A stretch of DNA of 64,000 nucleotides from Phycisphaerales bacterium (lineage in GTDB: Bacteria; Planctomycetota; Phycisphaerae; Phycisphaerales; UBA1924), in assembly GCA_028289195.1 (NCBI GenBank), contig JANQQR010000023.1:407740-471739 (forward strand), read 5' to 3'. Shown in pieces: positions 61,010 through 64,000 of the stretch (position 1 is its first letter; each line of letters begins with the position of its first letter). The position numbers were made by a program, and so were the translations under genes. The notes beneath the pieces were generated by a model. That model was not told the DNA's origin, ran no database searches, and was given only the letters and a program-made list of their open reading frames with translations.

Positions 61010-61933
61010 TCACTCGGCCTCGAGCGCCTGGCTCATGGCCATGATGCCGCCGAAGACCTGGAACATGCCCATCTGCAGGGCCTGCTCGAACTGCTCGGGG
61101 TTCTCCGTGGCGCTGAGGGCGTCAAGCGTCCCGTCGATCCCGCTGAGCATCGCCATCATCTGGGGCTTGCTCTGAGCGAACTGATCTGAAGACATGCCGC
61201 CGAGCTTGGCGCGGGCCTCGGCCATCTGGGCGGGCCACTCGCGGGCCATCTCCTCGGGGATCCACTTGCCCTCGACCCGGACGAACGTCTCGGTGCGCAT
61301 CGGCTCACCGAACCCCGACATGCGGACCTGGGCGCTGTCGCCGTTGCGGCTGACCAGCTCGGCCGTGACGTTGGCGAACTCGGCCTGGAACCGGAAGTCG
61401 TCGCTCGGGCTGACCTCGGTCATCGCCTCGATCTCGGCAAAGAACCTCGACCCGGTTGTCGCGAGGAAGTTGCGCACGTCGAGCGACTTCATCGATTCGA
61501 TGTTGGACAGCTCGCTGTTGGCGAGCGTCTTGAACGGGGCGAGCACCGTGCCCCAGTTGGCGCGGAGTTCGTTGACAGTAGATTTGGGCTCGTTCTGGAA
61601 CTTGGGCATGGCGAGGATGACGTCCCGCTTGGACTCGAGCACGTCGATCGCCTTGCGGAAGATCGTGAAGCTCATGTCCCAGAGCTCGGGGTCCATCTTC
61701 GACGCGTAGGCGTGGACGAGGTCCGTGACGTCGTTCTGGTAGCTGGCCGGGAGGGCGTCCCAGGCGACGTGCAGCCTGCCCTCTGAGAGGCCGCGGGCCA
61801 CGTCGAGAACGGCCTGGTCCGGGCTCTCTGCCGGGGCGGCGACGGCCGGCGCCGGTGAGCAGGCAACGATCAGACCGGCGATGCCGGTCGTCAGAGCGAG
61901 TGCGGTCAGGTGATTGCGGATCGAGCGCTTCAT
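61010..61933 (-). CDS. Putative lipoprotein of unknown function
   Basis: A 307-residue exported protein. The signal peptide ends in the lipobox LIVACSPAP with C25. A Pro/Ala-rich linker of about 15 residues leads into a largely helical domain: VLDVARGLSEGRLHVAWDAL, then long helices, with a beta region (about 195-245) containing TETFVRVEGKWIPEEM, reminiscent of SnoaL/NTF2-like lipoproteins. ATG 61933 has AAGGGGG upstream. No family was recognised. It is transcribed alone. Confidence 0.75.
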   Translation of the reverse strand: MKRSIRNHLTALALTTGIAGLIVACSPAPAVAAPAESPDQAVLDVARGLSEGRLHVAWDALPASYQNDVTDLVHAYASKMDPELWDMSFTIFRKAIDVLESKRDVILAMPKFQNEPKSTVNELRANWGTVLAPFKTLANSELSNIESMKSLDVRNFLATTGSRFFAEIEAMTEVSPSDDFRFQAEFANVTAELVSRNGDSAQVRMSGFGEPMRTETFVRVEGKWIPEEMAREWPAQMAEARAKLGGMSSDQFAQSKPQMMAMLSGIDGTLDALSATENPEQFEQALQMGMFQVFGGIMAMSQALEAE

Positions 61934-62171
61934 CGGATCCCCCTTAGGAGTGCCCTGCTTGGGCGCATTGCGTGCTCCGGGCTCCAGCACCGTGGAGGCG
62001 CGCGCCTCGGCTGAGCCTGCCGTGTGGAGATCGTCCGCGAGCCCGTCGGCCTGAACGCCGGGTCACGCCGGCCACGCGATGGATGGATATCGGCCTTGCC
62101 TGCTTCTCACAGGCGTCAGCGCCTCGCAACGTCTTCGGACCCTGAAGAACCGGGACTCGATCGAGCGATGG

Positions 62172-62726
62172 TCAGGGAAGATCGGCCTGCGAGTTGACGT
62201 TTCGCGCTTCGCGATCGGGAATGCGCACCAATTCCACGCGCTCCGGCGGGAGCGCATCGTGGAGAGAGCGCCATCCCTGCGAGAGTCGCTCGGTGAGCAG
62301 TCCAGCGCTCTGGGCGCGATAGATGCCGATGCACGGTTCGGTCTTCCGCGTGCGCGCGAGGCAGGCCAGGGCATCCCGATGGTCGTCGGCACGCTCCATC
62401 AACGCACGCACGCTGGCCTCGGTTACTTCAGGCAGATCTCCGGCCAGCACGAGCACGTCGGTTCCGGACCACTCGAGCGCCGTCACGATCCCGCCGGCCG
62501 GACCGGCGCCCGGATAGCGATCGGGAAGGACAACATCAGCGCGTGCGCTGACCTCAGGCTCGGCGTCCCCGACAGCTGCGACCCGCGCTCCGAATACGGC
62601 GCGGAGCGCAGCGATCGGCCGGTCGACCAGCCAGACGCCGGGAGCCAGGCTCGCGCGGAGTTTGTCGGAACCGAAGCGCGAGCTCGCGCCGCCCACCAGC
62701 ACGACAGGGGCGATGTCGCGCCTCAT
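62172..62726 (-). CDS. mobA: Molybdenum cofactor guanylyltransferase MobA-like
   Basis: A 184-residue nucleotidyltransferase that converts Mo-molybdopterin to the MGD dinucleotide. The GTP-binding loop is VLVGGASSRFGSDKL (9-23), the metal Asp is in LAGDLPEV, and the end NVNSQADL matches the NxNxxxDL signature of MobA. It overlaps the moaB/mog gene by ATGA. The frame extends upstream inside moaB but the MRRDIAPVV start is family-typical. Confidence 0.88.
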   Translation of the reverse strand: MRRDIAPVVLVGGASSRFGSDKLRASLAPGVWLVDRPIAALRAVFGARVAAVGDAEPEVSARADVVLPDRYPGAGPAGGIVTALEWSGTDVLVLAGDLPEVTEASVRALMERADDHRDALACLARTRKTEPCIGIYRAQSAGLLTERLSQGWRSLHDALPPERVELVRIPDREARNVNSQADLP

Positions 62727-63226
62727 CGCCCGGAACCGTCGTGCGACCCATCGCCCCGCAGCGTCTCGATCGCGTGGGGGAGCACGCCCGAGATCGCGAC
62801 AACGTGCTCGGTTGCCCCCTTGGGCGAGCCCGGCACGTTGATGATGAGCGTCCGGCCGCACACGCCCGCCGTGCCACGGGAGAGGAACGCGAAGTCGTTG
62901 GTTGCGCCCGTGCGTGCACGTGCGAGCTCGGTCAATCCCGGGTGGGGCCTGTCGACGAGCGCCGACGTCGCTTCCGGTGTGACATCGCGGGGAGAGAGGC
63001 CGGTTCCGCCCGTGGTCACGATGCACTCCACTCCTTCGTCGACCCATGCCCGGAGCGCCGCTTGGATTTGATCCACCTCGTCGGGGACGCACCGCAGGGA
63101 TGCGATCGTCGCTCCGGTCTGGGATCGCAGGGCGTCGGCGACCGCGGGGCCGGAGAGGTCTTCGGCCTGGCCGGCCGAGCACCGATCGCTCACGGTGAGG
63201 ACTGCAGCGGTGATCGGTGCGCTCAC
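62723..63226 (-). CDS. MoaB/Mog family molybdenum cofactor protein
   Basis: A 167-residue molybdopterin-binding domain protein, of the type that adenylylates molybdopterin before metal insertion (MogA) or its paralogue MoaB. Motifs are LTVSDRCSAGQAEDLSGPAV at the N-terminus, VECIVTTGGTGLSPRDVTPE, and INVPGSPKGATEHV. It overlaps moaC and mobA by 4 bases on either side. MogA and MoaB cannot be told apart here. Confidence 0.92.
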   Translation of the reverse strand: MSAPITAAVLTVSDRCSAGQAEDLSGPAVADALRSQTGATIASLRCVPDEVDQIQAALRAWVDEGVECIVTTGGTGLSPRDVTPEATSALVDRPHPGLTELARARTGATNDFAFLSRGTAGVCGRTLIINVPGSPKGATEHVVAISGVLPHAIETLRGDGSHDGSGR

Positions 63227-63744
63227 GGCGATCGCTCCTGCACAGGTGCGACATAGTCGCCGCCGCGTCCGCCTCGCTTCTCCACGATGCGAACGCCCTC
63301 CACGACCATCGACTTGTCAACGGCCTTGCCCATGTCGATCACGGTGAGCGCCGCAACGGACACCGCGGTGAGCGCTTCCATCTCGACGCCCGTGCGCGCA
63401 TGGACCCGGCATTCGGCGCGGAGGCGCACCCGCCCCGGCTCCAGCGTGGCGAGCACATCCACGTGGTCGAGCGGCAGGGTGTGACACAGCGGGATGAGTT
63501 CATCGGTCCGCTTGCACGCCTGGATCCCCGCGAGCCGGGCGGTCTCGAGCAGGTTGCCCTTGGCCAGGGCGTCGTCGCGGATTGCACGCTCGAGCGCTTC
63601 GGAAACGCGCACGAACCCCTCGGCGATCGCGACGCGCTCGGTGATCGGTTTGCTGCCGACGTCAACCATCGACGCGCTGCCGCTGTCGTCGAGATGAGAC
63701 AGCGCGGGCGTGCCCGAACGCGCTGGAGGGTCCTGCGATGCCAT
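63223..63744 (-). CDS. moaC: Cyclic pyranopterin monophosphate synthase MoaC
   Basis: A 173-residue MoaC, which with MoaA forms cyclic pyranopterin monophosphate, the first intermediate of molybdenum cofactor. Conserved segments are ACKRTDELIPLCHTLPLDHV, HARTGVEMEALTAVSVAALT and DMGKAVDKSMVV with catalytic Asp and Lys. The N-terminal 25 residues are a short extension before MVDVGSKPITER. It overlaps the next gene by ATGA. moaA is not seen in the window. Confidence 0.95.
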   Translation of the reverse strand: MASQDPPARSGTPALSHLDDSGSASMVDVGSKPITERVAIAEGFVRVSEALERAIRDDALAKGNLLETARLAGIQACKRTDELIPLCHTLPLDHVDVLATLEPGRVRLRAECRVHARTGVEMEALTAVSVAALTVIDMGKAVDKSMVVEGVRIVEKRGGRGGDYVAPVQERSP

Positions 63745-63750
63745 GCGAAG

Positions 63751-63756
63751 AGTCTA
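63751..63756 (-). promoter_or_regulatory. -10-like element (TAGACT) before moaC
   Basis: TAGACT on the minus strand, 6 bases before ATG 63744, overlapping the TAG stop of the upstream gene. It fits the leaderless pattern but may be chance. Confidence 0.25.
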
Positions 63757-64000
63757 AAGAGTCCACGGATAGAACGGCCACGGCCCCGGCCCGGCGCGAT
63801 CCGGGGGCACCTCGATGAACCCCTCGCTTCGAGCCGCGCCGACGACGTCGCCCGAGCCTCGCCCGGGCACGAGCGACGCCGAGCCGCTCTCGGTCAGACG
63901 CACGAGCCGATGCCACCACAGGTGGAGCGTCCTGGAGTCGGAGTCCTCGACGAGCACCCCGGGCTGGCGCCCGGCAGAAGGGAACCCCGCCATCCGCTGG
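63754..64000 (-). CDS. moeA: C-terminal end of a MoeA-like molybdopterin molybdotransferase (partial)
   Basis: The last 81 residues of a gene that runs off the right edge. The segment VPGRGSGDVVGAARSEGFIEVP is like the end of MoeA (glycine-rich SGDL.GLA-type turn followed by GLIEIP), and the tail is GPWPFYPW. MoeA inserts molybdate into adenylylated molybdopterin, the product of the Mog protein encoded two genes downstream. It is separated from moaC by 9 bases. The call rests on a short stretch plus context. Confidence 0.6.
   Translation of the reverse strand, partial: QRMAGFPSAGRQPGVLVEDSDSRTLHLWWHRLVRLTESGSASLVPGRGSGDVVGAARSEGFIEVPPDRAGPGPWPFYPWTL

Overview
The window is high-GC bacterial chromosome, most likely from a member of the Phycisphaerae (Planctomycetota). 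The pointers are: secreted proteins that end in EF-hand/dockerin-like repeats closing with a VNFADITAILGAF-type motif; a PEP-CTERM-like protein with a PAPG-type sorting signal; a prepilin-like protein with a C-terminal FADGH (H-X9-DG type) motif; a Ser/Thr kinase with an N-terminal helical extension; and a short Hc1-like histone. There are no insertion sequences, prophages or CRISPR arrays. This is mostly core chromosome with an accessory secretome block at 54-61 kb.

Layout. 0-10.8 kb: a partial Ser/Thr kinase, tRNA-Thr(CGT), hflX, a C-terminal processing protease with tsaD and a GGQ release-factor-like gene, two paralogous zinc-ribbon membrane proteins, an M20 amidohydrolase, a YmdB-type phosphoesterase and a DegT aminotransferase. 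10.8-17.1 kb (minus strand): a mannose-6-phosphate isomerase-like gene, a FabZ-like dehydratase, a 56-residue Hc1-like protein, a GGDEF protein and its neighbour, murG and ftsW. 17.2-30.4 kb: an unusual secreted Arg/Lys- then Tyr/Gly-rich protein, then rplK-rplA-rplJ-rplL-rpoB-lipoprotein-rpoC. 30.8-46.2 kb: PEP-CTERM protein, a short uvrC, a HlyD/TolC export pair without a permease, a divergent GH35 protein, SDR, gpmI, quinone reductase, peroxiredoxin, yggS, trmB and a 22-residue-repeat protein. 46.2-53.6 kb (minus): a compact histidine operon. 53.6-62 kb: sirtuin, the secreted-protein block, a hidden selenoprotein and a lipoprotein. 62.2-64 kb (minus): molybdenum cofactor genes mobA, moaB/mog, moaC and the end of a moeA-like gene.

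The histidine operon is the best functional unit. All enzymatic steps appear to sit in seven translationally coupled genes (hisG, hisC-HAD fusion, hisB, hisH, hisF, hisA-hisI-hisE fusion, hisD), each joined to the next by a 4-base ATGA or GTGA overlap. The HAD domain fused to HisC is the obvious candidate for the otherwise missing histidinol-phosphate phosphatase. Upstream lies a leader ORF with nine His codons followed by an intrinsic terminator: a classical attenuator.

Two further points would escape routine annotation. A SelW/Rdx-like gene at 60636-60881 (minus) reads through an in-frame TGA at the second position of a CxxU redox motif, behind a perfect Shine-Dalgarno. And eleven start codons in the window sit 5-10 bases downstream of a TANNNT hexamer, as expected for leaderless transcripts.
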